Below are positions 42,869 through 52,600 of a DNA stretch of 64,000 nt, piece after piece. Within the stretch, counting starts at the first letter, position 1. Each line of letters starts with the position of its first letter. The position numbers and the translations under genes are program-made. The notes beneath the pieces are model-generated. The model did not search any database and was not told the DNA's origin. It saw nothing but the letters and a program-made list of their open reading frames with translations. Source of the stretch: QQUJ01 sp050287605 (GTDB taxonomy: Bacteria; Pseudomonadota; Gammaproteobacteria; QQUJ01); contig JBNKCG010000037.1 in assembly GCA_050287605.1 (NCBI GenBank), positions 1 to 64,000 of the forward strand. Direction: 5' to 3'.

Positions 42869-44275
42869 ATGATCAAAAGCGCTGCCGGTAAACGGCTGTA
42901 CGTTCTCGACACCAACGTGCTGATGCACGACCCCGCCGCCATCTTCCGTTTTCAGGAGCACGACGTGTTCCTGCCCATGGTGGTGTTGGAAGAGCTGGAT
43001 GCCAATAAACGCGGCACCTCGGAATTGGCGCGCAACGTGCGGCAGGTGAGCCGCTTTCTCGACGATCTGATGAGCGGCGCCAGCAAGGAGGAGATCGACC
43101 GCGGATTAGCGCTCCCCTCCACCATCAACGGCAGCGATCCGGAAGCGCAGCGCGGCAAGCTCTTTTTCCAGACCGAGATCCTCAACTCACCGCTGCCCGA
43201 CTCCCTGCCCGGCCACCGCCACGACAACGAAATATTGGCCACCGCCCTGGCATTGCAGAACCAGCGCGACGACGTGGTGGTGCTGGTCTCCAAAGACATC
43301 AACCTGCGCATCAAAGCCTCGGTGCTGGGCGTTCCCGCCGAGGACTACCGCAGCGACCAGGTCCTGGACGACATGGACCTGCTGTTCACCGGCTACGCGC
43401 AGCTGGAGACCGAGTTCTGGGACAACCACGCCAAATCGCTGGAATCTTGGCAGGAGGAGGGACGCAGCTTCTACCGTGTCACCGGTCCCGAGGTCAGCAG
43501 CTGGCATCCGGCACAATTTGTCTACCTGGAGGACGAGAGCAAGTTTGAAGCCATCGTGCGCCAAACTGAGGGTGAAAGCGCGGTAATCGAAGTGGTCGAG
43601 AACTACGGCCAGCAACAGCACTCGGTGTGGGGCATCAGTGCGCGCAACCGCGAACAGAACTTTGCGATGAACCTGCTCATGGATCCCGAGATCGATTTCG
43701 TCTCCCTGCTGGGTGCCGCCGGTACCGGCAAGACGCTGCTCGCGCTGGCCACCGGCTTGGCGCAGACCTTCGAAGCGAATCGCTACATCGAGATCATCAT
43801 GACCCGCGTCACCGTGCCCCTGGGCGAGGACATCGGATTCCTGCCCGGTACCGAGGAGGAGAAGATGACGCCGTGGATGGGAGCGCTGATGGACAACTTG
43901 GAGGTGCTCACCAAGAGCGAGGTGGGCGGCGAGTGGGGACGCTCCGCCACCGCCGATCTGCTGCGCAGCCGCATCAAGATCCGCTCGCTGAACTTCATGC
44001 GCGGGCGCACCTTCCTCAACCGTTTCATCATCCTCGACGAAGCGCAGAACATGACGCCGAAACAGATGAAGACGCTCATCACCCGCGCCGGCCCCGGCAC
44101 CAAGGTGGTGTGTCTCGGCAACGTGGCGCAAATCGACACGCCCTACCTCACCGAGACTACCTCGGGACTGACCTACGCGGTGGACCGTTTCAAGCACTGG
44201 CCGCACAGCGGACACATCACGCTGAAACGGGTCGAGCGCTCGCGTTTGGCCGACTACGCATCCGAGGTCTTATAG
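42869..44275 (+). CDS. PIN-domain/PhoH-type ATPase (PhoH2-like)
   Basis: 468 aa fusion of an N-terminal PIN ribonuclease domain (about 10-150; Asp14 in LDTNVLMHD, further acids in LEELD and HDNEILATAL) and a C-terminal PhoH ATPase (P-loop LGAAGTGKTLLAL; Walker B FIILDEAQNMT). PhoH2-type proteins couple ATP-driven RNA unwinding with PIN cleavage; here the fusion is complete, without a separate antitoxin gene. Monocistronic. The family is common and its physiological role is poorly defined. Confidence 0.92.
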   Translation: MIKSAAGKRLYVLDTNVLMHDPAAIFRFQEHDVFLPMVVLEELDANKRGTSELARNVRQVSRFLDDLMSGASKEEIDRGLALPSTINGSDPEAQRGKLFFQTEILNSPLPDSLPGHRHDNEILATALALQNQRDDVVVLVSKDINLRIKASVLGVPAEDYRSDQVLDDMDLLFTGYAQLETEFWDNHAKSLESWQEEGRSFYRVTGPEVSSWHPAQFVYLEDESKFEAIVRQTEGESAVIEVVENYGQQQHSVWGISARNREQNFAMNLLMDPEIDFVSLLGAAGTGKTLLALATGLAQTFEANRYIEIIMTRVTVPLGEDIGFLPGTEEEKMTPWMGALMDNLEVLTKSEVGGEWGRSATADLLRSRIKIRSLNFMRGRTFLNRFIILDEAQNMTPKQMKTLITRAGPGTKVVCLGNVAQIDTPYLTETTSGLTYAVDRFKHWPHSGHITLKRVERSRLADYASEVL

Positions 44276-44370
44276 GCTCCACGCGCGCTGGCAAGAGGAG
44301 GAATCCGCCCCGGCAGGGATCGGCCCCCCTTCGTCGCCAATAACCACGGAAGGCGCCAGCTAAATATTTT

Positions 44371-44383
44371 CGACTGTCAGTCG
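44371..44383. other. Short palindrome in the PhoH-FIST intergenic region
   Basis: CGACTG T CAGTCG, a perfect 6-bp inverted repeat, about 120 nt before the FIST gene. It could be an operator half-site pair or a small hairpin; no promoter hexamers match well around it. Confidence 0.3.
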
Positions 44384-44498
44384 ATGAACTCCGATAGGTA
44401 GGGCGCACCGCTCATGGGTACGTGCGAACCGATCACCGTGGCGACGGGCCATGAACGCCCGCTGACGGCCGAATGTTACTCACACAGGAGGTGAATGG

Positions 44499-45650
44499 AT
44501 GGCCCACGACAGAATCCGCACAGCGCACACCCGCGCTACCGAGGCCCGCGAAGCAGCACGCGAATTCCACGCCGGTGTCGCCCAACCGGAGATGGCGCTG
44601 GTGGTCTTCTTCTGTTCCAGCAACTACGATCTCGAAGCCCTGGCCGACGAACTCAATCGCCTGTTCGGTGCAGTGCCGTTGGTCGGGTGCACCACGGCCG
44701 GCGAGATCGGTCCGGCTGGATACATCACCAAAAGTCTCACCGGTGCCAGTTTCCCTGCCAGCACCTGCACCGCGGTGGCGGGACTGTTGGAAGGTCTACA
44801 ACAATTCACACCAGAGTCCGGCCGCGAATTTGCCCAAGAGCTGCTACGTGAACTGGAGGATTGTCGCAATCCAGGCAATACGGGAAGTCCCTTCTCCCTG
44901 TTGCTGATCGACGGTCTGTCAATCCGCGAAGAGCCCGTAGCCCGCGCCCTTCAGGACGGGTTGGGGCGAATCCCGGTGATCGGCGGTTCAGCCGGCGATG
45001 ACCTCAAATTCGAACGCACGTGGGTATTTCACGGCGGCGCCTTCCATACCGACAGCGCCGTGCTGGCGCTGGTCTGCACTCGTTTTCCCATGACCCTGCT
45101 CAAGACCCAGCACTTCGTCTCCACCGACGAGCGCATGGTGGTAACCGAGGCCGATTCTGCGCGCCGCATCGTTCGCGAAATCAACGGCCTGCCAGCCGCC
45201 GAGGAGTATGCCCGACTGGTCGGAATGACCCCCGGAAATTTGCAACCGATGCACTACGCCGGTTCGCCAGTGGTGGTTCTGATCGATGGGGCCGACTACG
45301 TACGCTCTATCCAGAGCATCAACGACGACGGCAGTATCACCTTCTACTGTGCCATCGAGGAGGGACTGGTGCTACGCGTTGGGCGTGGTGTCAATCTGCT
45401 CGAAGACCTGGAAAAGGCGCTGGCGCAGGTGCGCGAAGAGGTAGGCACACCGCAACTGATGTTCACCTGTGACTGCATCCTGCGCAGTTTGGAGATCGAT
45501 CAGTTGGGCGAAAAGCAACGTGTCGGAGAGGTACTGCGCAACCACAACGCTATCGGTTTCAGCACCTACGGTGAACAATACGGGGGACTGCACGTCAACC
45601 AGACCTTGACCGGCATCGCCATCGGCGGATTACTCGAGGACGAGGTGTGA
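44499..45650 (+). CDS. FIST signal-transduction sensory protein
   Basis: 383 aa. FIST N domain (about 30-220; VVFFCSSNYDLEALADEL and GCTTAGEIGPAGYITKS) and FIST C domain (about 225-365; ending FSTYGEQYGGLHVNQTLTGIAI). FIST modules are thought to sense small ligands, possibly amino acids. AGGAGGTGA, a nearly full anti-16S match, precedes the ATG. The stop overlaps the ribosome site of the histidine kinase, so the pair is translated together and the FIST protein is probably its sensory partner. Confidence 0.92.
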   Translation: MAHDRIRTAHTRATEAREAAREFHAGVAQPEMALVVFFCSSNYDLEALADELNRLFGAVPLVGCTTAGEIGPAGYITKSLTGASFPASTCTAVAGLLEGLQQFTPESGREFAQELLRELEDCRNPGNTGSPFSLLLIDGLSIREEPVARALQDGLGRIPVIGGSAGDDLKFERTWVFHGGAFHTDSAVLALVCTRFPMTLLKTQHFVSTDERMVVTEADSARRIVREINGLPAAEEYARLVGMTPGNLQPMHYAGSPVVVLIDGADYVRSIQSINDDGSITFYCAIEEGLVLRVGRGVNLLEDLEKALAQVREEVGTPQLMFTCDCILRSLEIDQLGEKQRVGEVLRNHNAIGFSTYGEQYGGLHVNQTLTGIAIGGLLEDEV

Positions 45651-45652
45651 TC

Positions 45653-46780
45653 ATGGAACGAGAGGACAACGAAGCGGCCATGCACGGTGAGATCGCGCGC
45701 CTCAACAAGATCATCAACGCACTCATGAACCGCGCGGAGCGCGACATGACCGCGCAGGGTTCCGACTTCGGGCTGTTTCAAACCACCATCGTTTTGGAAG
45801 GCCAGGTACGCAATCGCACCCGGGAGTTGGAGGCTGCACTGCGCGAAAACGAAGAGATGACCCGCGCCCTGCGCAACACCAAGGAACGTCTGGAACGGGA
45901 AAAAGAGGAGCAGCGTCAACTGCTGAACAAGCTTGAGGAGGCGCACACTCAGTTGCTCCAGTCGGAGAAACTGGCTTCCATCGGTCAGCTTGCGGCCGGC
46001 GTCGCCCACGAAATCAACAACCCCATTGCCTTCGTCAACTCCAACCTGAACACTCTCAGCAAAGATATCGCTGGGCTGATGCAACTCGTCGACGCCTACG
46101 AGGCGTGTGAAGCGGCATTGGGGGACAAACCCGAACTTCTGGCCCCGCTGCAGGCGATCAAGCAGCAAGTGGACATCGAATTCATACGCGGCGACATCCT
46201 CAGCCTCATCGACGAATCTATCGACGGCACCCAGCGGGTACGACGCATCGTGAGCGACTTGCGCGACTTCTCGCGCCCAGGCGATCAGGAGTGGCACGAA
46301 GTCGATCTGCATCAGGGCATCGATAGCACCCTCAACGTGGTGCGCAACGAGATCAAACACAAGGCTGACGTCATCCTGGAGTACGGCGAACTGCCGCCGG
46401 TGAAATGCCTGCCGTCGCAGCTCAACCAGGTATTTATGAATCTACTGGTCAATGCCTCCCAGGCCATCCCGGAACGCGGAACCATCACCATCCGCACCCG
46501 GTGCGAACGCGACCAAGTCGCCGTCGAGATCGCCGACACTGGCTCGGGGATGTCGCCCGAGGTCATGGCCAAGGTATTCGACCCGTTCTACACCACCAAG
46601 CCGGTGGGCAAGGGTACCGGACTGGGCCTTTCGGTCTCCTACGGCATCATCGAACGACACGGCGGACACATCGATGTGCAGAGCGTTCCCGGAAGCGGAA
46701 CCACCTTCACAGTCTGGCTACCTGTGGAGCCGGCGGCGTCTCGGGAAAACCAAGCCACGGCAGGAAGGGGGGAAATTTAG
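45653..46780 (+). CDS. Soluble sensor histidine kinase coupled to a FIST protein
   Basis: 375 aa, no membrane segments. N-terminal region with a coiled coil (about 50-105), HisKA with phosphoacceptor His119 in AAGVAHEINNP, and HATPase_c with N box NQVFMNLLVNASQAI, G1 DTGSGM and G2 GKGTGLGLSV. The ATG at 45653 has GAGG 7 nt upstream; a GTG at 45647 overlaps the FIST stop. No response regulator follows. Since the protein has no input domain of its own, the FIST protein probably supplies the signal. The receiver fragment at 1-251 is far away and cannot be linked. Confidence 0.92.
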   Translation: MEREDNEAAMHGEIARLNKIINALMNRAERDMTAQGSDFGLFQTTIVLEGQVRNRTRELEAALRENEEMTRALRNTKERLEREKEEQRQLLNKLEEAHTQLLQSEKLASIGQLAAGVAHEINNPIAFVNSNLNTLSKDIAGLMQLVDAYEACEAALGDKPELLAPLQAIKQQVDIEFIRGDILSLIDESIDGTQRVRRIVSDLRDFSRPGDQEWHEVDLHQGIDSTLNVVRNEIKHKADVILEYGELPPVKCLPSQLNQVFMNLLVNASQAIPERGTITIRTRCERDQVAVEIADTGSGMSPEVMAKVFDPFYTTKPVGKGTGLGLSVSYGIIERHGGHIDVQSVPGSGTTFTVWLPVEPAASRENQATAGRGEI

Positions 46781-47074
46781 CGAACACGCAACCAGCGAAC
46801 CAAAGACCACTCGCCACAAAGCACGTGAAATACCAACGCGTGAGCACCCGAAAGAATCCTCACTCCCACGCAATCTGGGATATGCATGGCATTGGCGTCC
46901 CTGGCTACGGGATCAAATCCGGCCGGACGATGGCGTTGGTGTTTCGACCAGCCCTCAAGAAATAGGAAAACGAGTTAGCCCGAATCCGTATTCTCAACTT
47001 CGCGCACTTACGTGCGACTCGTGGCTACGGATTTCGCTTTTACCAAATGCAAAGCCCTGCGCACCGCTGATGCC
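46781..47074. other. Intergenic region with degenerate inverted repeats
   Basis: 294 nt between the convergent kinase and AI-2E genes. CGAATCCGTA (46981-46990) faces TACGGATTTCG around a small CGCAC/GTGCG hairpin, and GCCACAAAGCACGTGAA near 46811 resembles one arm of the ACAAAG repeats elsewhere. No clear terminator with a T-run and no gene. Confidence 0.45.
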
Positions 47075-48154
47075 TCAGGTTCCATCCGCCACCGTCGGCG
47101 CCTCACCAGGCACTCGTGGCCACGCATGCAGCACCGCCTGAACCAATGTTGCCAGCGGAATCGCGAAGAACACGCCCCAGAACCCCCACACCCCGCCGAA
47201 CACGAGCACGGCGGTAATGATGGCGACCGGGTGCAGATTGACCACTTCCGAGAACAGCAACGGTACCAGCAGACTGCCGTCCAGGCCCTGGATCACCAGG
47301 TAGGCAAGCATCAGGTACCAAAAATCGGGCGTCAGGCCCCACTGCGAATAGGCCACCAGGGTCACCGGAAACGTCACCACCACCGCGCCCACGTAGGGGA
47401 CCAACACCGAGATGCCGACGACGAAACTCAGCAACGCCGCGAATTTGAGCCCCATGACGGTGAAGGTGATGTAGCAGGCCACCCACACCACCAGGATTTC
47501 CCAGAATTTGCCGCGGATGTAGTTACCGATCTGCAGATCGACCTCTTCCCACACCTGATTCGCCAATCCGCGTGCTCGCGGCATGTAGCCGCTGATCCAG
47601 ACGATGATCTTCTCCTTGTCTTTCAACAAAAAGAACACCAACAGCGGCATCAGCACCAGATAGACCAGCAGCGTGAACAGCCCAATGATGGAGGCCAGCG
47701 AATAGGAGAGCATGCGCTGGCCCCAGTTAGCGAGTTCGCCGCGCACGTGACCCAGCACCGCGTTGATCTCGGACTCGGAAATGATCTGCGGGTAGGCCTG
47801 CGGGAGACGCAACAACGCCTTCTGGCCCTCGTTGATCATGACGGGCAGGTCCTGCACCAGTTGCGTCAACTGCCGCGACAGCAGCGGCAGCAATCCGAAC
47901 AGGGTAATGACCAGCAGCGCGAGAAACGCTGTGTAGACCAGGATGACCGTCGGCAAGCGCAACGCCCCGCGACGCACCAGCAGACCCACCACACCCTCCA
48001 GCAGGTAGGCAATGATGATGCTGGCGATGAGGGGTGCGATCATGGTGCCGAACACCAGCACGATGCCGAAGCCCACCACCAGCAGAAACGCCAGCATCAT
48101 CGCCTCGGGGTTCGAGAGGTGGCGGGCGTACCAGTTGCGCAGTATCTCAAGCAT
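47075..48154 (-). CDS. AI-2E family transporter (PerM/YdiK-like permease)
   Basis: 359 aa with about eight membrane segments and the family core LVPYVGAVVVTFPVTLVAYSQ and GFWGVFFAIPLATLVQAVL. Members move diverse substrates, and some act as Na+(Li+)/H+ antiporters; the autoinducer-2 name is historical for one member. The start MLEILRNWYARHL at 48154 is chosen by family comparison; it lies inside the 3' end of the upstream small gene and overlaps its stop (AATGCTTGA), so it is translationally coupled. A longer frame to 48280 is antisense-like and rejected. Confidence 0.87.
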   Translation of the reverse strand: MLEILRNWYARHLSNPEAMMLAFLLVVGFGIVLVFGTMIAPLIASIIIAYLLEGVVGLLVRRGALRLPTVILVYTAFLALLVITLFGLLPLLSRQLTQLVQDLPVMINEGQKALLRLPQAYPQIISESEINAVLGHVRGELANWGQRMLSYSLASIIGLFTLLVYLVLMPLLVFFLLKDKEKIIVWISGYMPRARGLANQVWEEVDLQIGNYIRGKFWEILVVWVACYITFTVMGLKFAALLSFVVGISVLVPYVGAVVVTFPVTLVAYSQWGLTPDFWYLMLAYLVIQGLDGSLLVPLLFSEVVNLHPVAIITAVLVFGGVWGFWGVFFAIPLATLVQAVLHAWPRVPGEAPTVADGT

Positions 48155-48518
48155 TGCGGGGAGCATCTTTATCGGTTTGATAACGCTGGTAGTGGTCGGC
48201 GAACAACGCCTCGAGATCGTCGATGACCGCGACGGCATCGCGCCCCTGCAGCGTATGCTCCGCCAACAAACCGGCCGCACGGTGCAGCAGCGCCTGCGCC
48301 TCGATCATGGGATAGGTACTGCGCAGACGGCGCAGCGCAGCGACGACGGTTTCGTGGGCGGGCCGCTCCAGCGCGACCGGTTCTTCGTGCGGTGCCGAAT
48401 CGTCAATTGCCACTCCCGCGCGGTCGGCGAGGAACTCGGCCAGCACCAGCAACGTCTCCCGATCGCGTGCTTCGAGGAGGCGAAAGCGAGCCAGCAGTCG
48501 ATCTTCGGCGTCCGTCAC
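48147..48518 (-). CDS. Conserved hypothetical protein coupled to the AI-2E permease
   Basis: 123 aa, acidic, mostly helical by composition (heptad-like Leu/Ala), soluble, no signal peptide or recognised domain. It overlaps the AI-2E start by 8 nt, suggesting coupled expression and perhaps a regulatory or chaperone role for the permease. It lies 65 nt after the LysR gene stop on the same strand. Function not recognised. Confidence 0.7.
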   Translation of the reverse strand: MTDAEDRLLARFRLLEARDRETLLVLAEFLADRAGVAIDDSAPHEEPVALERPAHETVVAALRRLRSTYPMIEAQALLHRAAGLLAEHTLQGRDAVAVIDDLEALFADHYQRYQTDKDAPRNA

Positions 48519-48583
48519 TCGTCAACACCTCTGCAGCCGCGACCAGCGGCAGATCAGCGAACGGCAGACTATGCGATACGTCA

Positions 48584-49495
48584 TCAGGCGCGGTCGTTGG
48601 GGTGTTCTTCGCAATAGCGCTGGGCGAACTCGTGCAGTTTGTCCATCACGCGATGCCGGAACTGCTGTTTCTGATGCACGAAAGAAAACTCGCGCTCCAG
48701 GGGTGGATCGAGGGGAATCACCCGCAGCGTCCCCAACTGCACCTCTTTGTGCAGCGTGGCACGCGAGATGATCGACACCCCCATGCCCGCCTCCACCGCG
48801 CCCTTGATCGCCTCGGGATTGCCCAACTCGATGGAGATGTTGAGACTGCCAGGGTCGCGGCCGCATTTCTCCAGATAATTGGCGATCACCTCGCGGGTAC
48901 CGGAACCCTCCTCGCGGGCGATGAACGGATAGTCCAACAGATCGCCGATCTTGAGCTTGCGCGAATCGGCCAGGGCATGATCGGGCGGCAGGATCACCAC
49001 CAGCTGATCGACGCGGCACACCTCCACCGCGAGATTCTTGTTGGCCACCGGCCCTTCCACCACACCGAGATCGATGGTGTTGCCCTCGACCATCGAGACG
49101 ATGCCTTCGGTGTTGCTCACCTTGAGCTGGATACTGACCTCGGGGTAGTGGCGTTTGAAGTCGCCCAGCAGCGCGGGCAGCATGTACTCGGCGATGGTGG
49201 TGCTGGCGCCGATGGTGAGCACGCCGCTGAGATCGCCGGTCATCTCGCGTACCGAGTTGTCCATCTCCGTATAGAGTTCGAAGATGCGATCGGCATAACG
49301 ATGCACCAGCTTGCCCGCCTCGGTGAGGCTGATGCGGTTGTGGGTGCGATCGAACAGGCGGGTGCCGAAGTACTCCTCCAACTGGCGCACCTGAAAGGTC
49401 ACCGCCGGTTGGGTCATGTGGAGCGTTTCGGCCGCCTTGGTGAAGCTCAACAACCGCGCAACGGTGCGAAAAACCTGTAGCCGTCGATCCGCCAT
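48584..49495 (-). CDS. LysR-family transcriptional regulator
   Basis: 303 aa. N-terminal winged HTH (about 1-60, FTKAAETLHMTQPAVTFQVRQLEEYFG) and the CysB/CbbR-like effector domain (about 88-295; IGASTTIAEYMLPALL, AREEGSGTREVIANYLE). The ATG at 49495 has AGGACGG 4 nt upstream and is preferred to 49531. It lies between the RND operon and the small gene/AI-2E pair, all on the minus strand. A palindrome at 49558-49589 upstream of it may be its operator. Target and ligand are unknown. Confidence 0.88.
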   Translation of the reverse strand: MADRRLQVFRTVARLLSFTKAAETLHMTQPAVTFQVRQLEEYFGTRLFDRTHNRISLTEAGKLVHRYADRIFELYTEMDNSVREMTGDLSGVLTIGASTTIAEYMLPALLGDFKRHYPEVSIQLKVSNTEGIVSMVEGNTIDLGVVEGPVANKNLAVEVCRVDQLVVILPPDHALADSRKLKIGDLLDYPFIAREEGSGTREVIANYLEKCGRDPGSLNISIELGNPEAIKGAVEAGMGVSIISRATLHKEVQLGTLRVIPLDPPLEREFSFVHQKQQFRHRVMDKLHEFAQRYCEEHPNDRA

Positions 49496-49557
49496 AGTCC
49501 GTCCTGTCTCCGCAACCCCGTCAGACGACACATCGGACCTGTTCGCGACGCAGCGTG

Positions 49558-49589
49558 TGCGGGGTCTGTTTCTTATATCAGACCCCGCA
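49558..49589. promoter_or_regulatory. 11-bp inverted repeat between the RND and LysR genes
   Basis: TGCGGGGTCTG/CAGACCCCGCA, perfect, with a 10-nt AT-rich loop that contains TATAAG on the minus strand. TTGATA lies just upstream on that strand. It may be the terminator of the RND operon without a T-run, or an operator over the LysR promoter. Confidence 0.5.
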
Positions 49590-49636
49590 TGGTATCAACT
49601 ATCCTGATCCTCCAAAAGACGACCTTATCACGTGGC

Positions 49637-52600
49637 TCACTCGCCATCACCTACGTAGCTGCGCTGCATGGCGGCGTAATACATGATGGGGATCACCACC
49701 AGGGTGAGCAGCGTCGAGACCAGGATGCCGAAGATCAGCGCGATGGCCAGCCCGTTGAAAATGGGGTCATCGAGAATGAAGAACGCACCCAACATGGCCG
49801 CCAGCGCCGTCAGCACGATGGGACGCGCGCGCACAGCGCCTGCGCGGATCACCGCTTCGGCAAACTCGACGCCACGTGCCAGCTCCTGGTTGACGAAATC
49901 CACCAGCAAGATGGAGTTGCGCACGATGATGCCCGCCAATGCGATCATGCCGATCATCGAGGTGGCGGTGAACTGCGCCCCGAGCAGCGCATGGCCGGGC
50001 AGCACACCGATCACGGTCAGCGGGATGGGCGCCATGATGATCAGGGGTACCAAGTAGGAGCGAAACTGTGCCACGACCAGCAGGTAGATCAACACCAAGC
50101 CGACGGAGTAGGCAATGCCCATGTCGCGGAAGGTCTCGTAGGTCACCTGCCACTCGCCGTCCCACTTGACACTGTAGCGATACGGGTTGTCCGGCTGGGC
50201 GATGAGGTGCTGGGGCAACAACCCGACGCCTTCGATGGGATCTTGCATCAGATCGGCGTAGATGCTGAACATCCCGTAGAGCGGGCTGTCGAGCTTGCCC
50301 GCCAGATCACCGGTGACGAACACCACCGGCAGCAGATCCTTGTGGTAGACCACCTGCTCGCGCTGCCCCGATACCACCTCCACCACCTCGCCCAGCGGCA
50401 CCAGCGCCCCGCTGCGGCTGCGTAGCCGCAGGTCCAGCAGCGACGCCAGCGCAGCCTTGTCGGCCACCGGGAACTCCAGACGCACCGGGATGGGGTACTT
50501 GGCTTTGGTGTCGTGCAGGTAGGTCACATCTTCACCGCCCAGCGCCGCGCTGGCCGCTGCCACCACATCCTGCTGGGCGATCCCCAGGTGCGCCGCGCGC
50601 TGGCGGTCGACGCGCAGCACCCATTTGGGCGCCGCGGTCTCGATACTGTCGTCCACATCCACGACGTCCGGCGTGGCGCTGAAGCGCTTGCGCAGTTCAC
50701 GCGCCACCGCCACCTGACCGCTGTATTCCGGTCCATAGACCTCGGCCACCAACGGCGACATCACCGGCGGCCCGGGCGGCACCTCCACCACCTTGACGTT
50801 GGCGCCCATGCGCTCGCCGATGGCGGCTAACGGTCCGCGCACCGCCAACGCGATCTCGTGACTCTTGCGGTGACGCTGGGATTTGTCCACCAGGTTGACC
50901 TGGATATCGCCCACGTTGGCACCGCGCCGCAGATAGTATTGGCGCACCAGACCGTTGAAACTGATGGGCGAGGCGGTACCCACGTAGGCCTGGAAATCGG
51001 TCACCTCCGGCACCTTGGCGATCTCGGCGCCCAGTTCGGTCAGCACTGCGGCAGTGCGTTCGACGGCGGTGCCTTCGGGCATGTCCACCACCACCTGAAA
51101 CTCCGACTTGTTGTCGAAGGGCAGCATCTTCAACACCACCCATTCGACCACCGCCATCCCTCCCGACAGCGCGATGAGCACTACCATGGCCAGGGCCAGC
51201 AGCCGGCGCCGGCGGCGCCCCTTTTCGGCATCCAGAAACGGACCCACCAGGCGCTGGAACAGGCCGTAGAGCTGCGGCTGCTCCTCCTCGCCGTGCGCGT
51301 TGTGGGAGTGGGCCTGGTGGCGCAGCATGCGGTGCGTAAACCACGGCGTCACCACAAAGGCCACCGCCAGCGAGATCAGCATACCGGCGCTGGCATTGAT
51401 GGGGATGGGGCTCATGTAGGGCCCCATCAGGCCGGTGACGAAGGCCATGGGCAGCAGCGCCGCGATCACCGTGAAGGTGGCGAGAATGGTGGGGCCGCCC
51501 ACCTCGTCCACGGCAATGGGGATGGCCTCGATCAACGACTTGTCGCCCATGGCCCAGTGGCGATGAATGTTCTCCACTACCACGATGGCGTCGTCCACCA
51601 GGATGCCGATGGAGAAGATCAGCGCGAACAGCGAGACGCGGTTGAGGGTGAAACCCCACGCCCACGAGGCGAACAGCGTAGCCGCCAAGGTGATCACCAC
51701 CGCGCTGCCCACCACGACGGCTTCGCGCCGCCCCAGGGTGAACAGCACCAGCAGCACCACCGAGGCGGTGGCGAAGATCAGCTTCTTGATCAGCGTCTTC
51801 GCCTTGTCGTCGGCGGTGGCGCCGTAGTTGCGCGTGACCGTGGCGTGTATCCCCTCGGGAATAAAGGTGCCGCGCAGCGCCTCGAAACGCTGGATCACCT
51901 GGTCGGCAATGGTGACGGCGTTGGTGCCGGGCTTCTTGGCCACGGCAATGCTAACCGCTGGGAAAGTGCCCTGTTCGGCGATCCCCTTCGCTGCGGCAGC
52001 CGGCCCGGTGCCGAACCAGACGTACTGCTCGGGCTGATCGGGACCCAGGGTCACCTCGGCCACGTCTTCCAGGTAGACGGGCGCATCGCCGTGCATTCCC
52101 ACGATGAGCCGCGCGACCTCCAGGGGAGTGGAGAGAAACTGCCCCGCCTGCACCGTGATTTCGCGGTCGTCCGCCACCAAGGCGCCCGATTCGGCGGAGC
52201 GGTTGGCACCGCCCAAGGCCTGGCGCAGGTCGTCGAGGCTGACGTTCAAGCCGGCCATGCGCTGCGGATCGAACTCCACGTGCACCACCCGGTCGGGACC
52301 GCCGATGGAGTCGATGTCGCGCGTGCCGGGGACGCGCTTGAGTTCCGCCTCGATGGCGTGGGCGACGCGCAGCAGGTCGTCGGCACCACGGTTGGGATCG
52401 TCGGTCCACAAGGTACCGGCGACGATGGGCACGTCGTCGATGCCCACGGGCTTGATGATGGGCTGCCCCACGCCGAGGTTGGCGGGCAGCCAATCCTGAT
52501 TGGAGTAGATGGCGTTGTAGAGGCGGACGATGGAGCGGGTGCGGTCCTCCCCCACCACGAACTGGATACTCAGCACCGCCTGACCGGGGCGCGACAGCGA

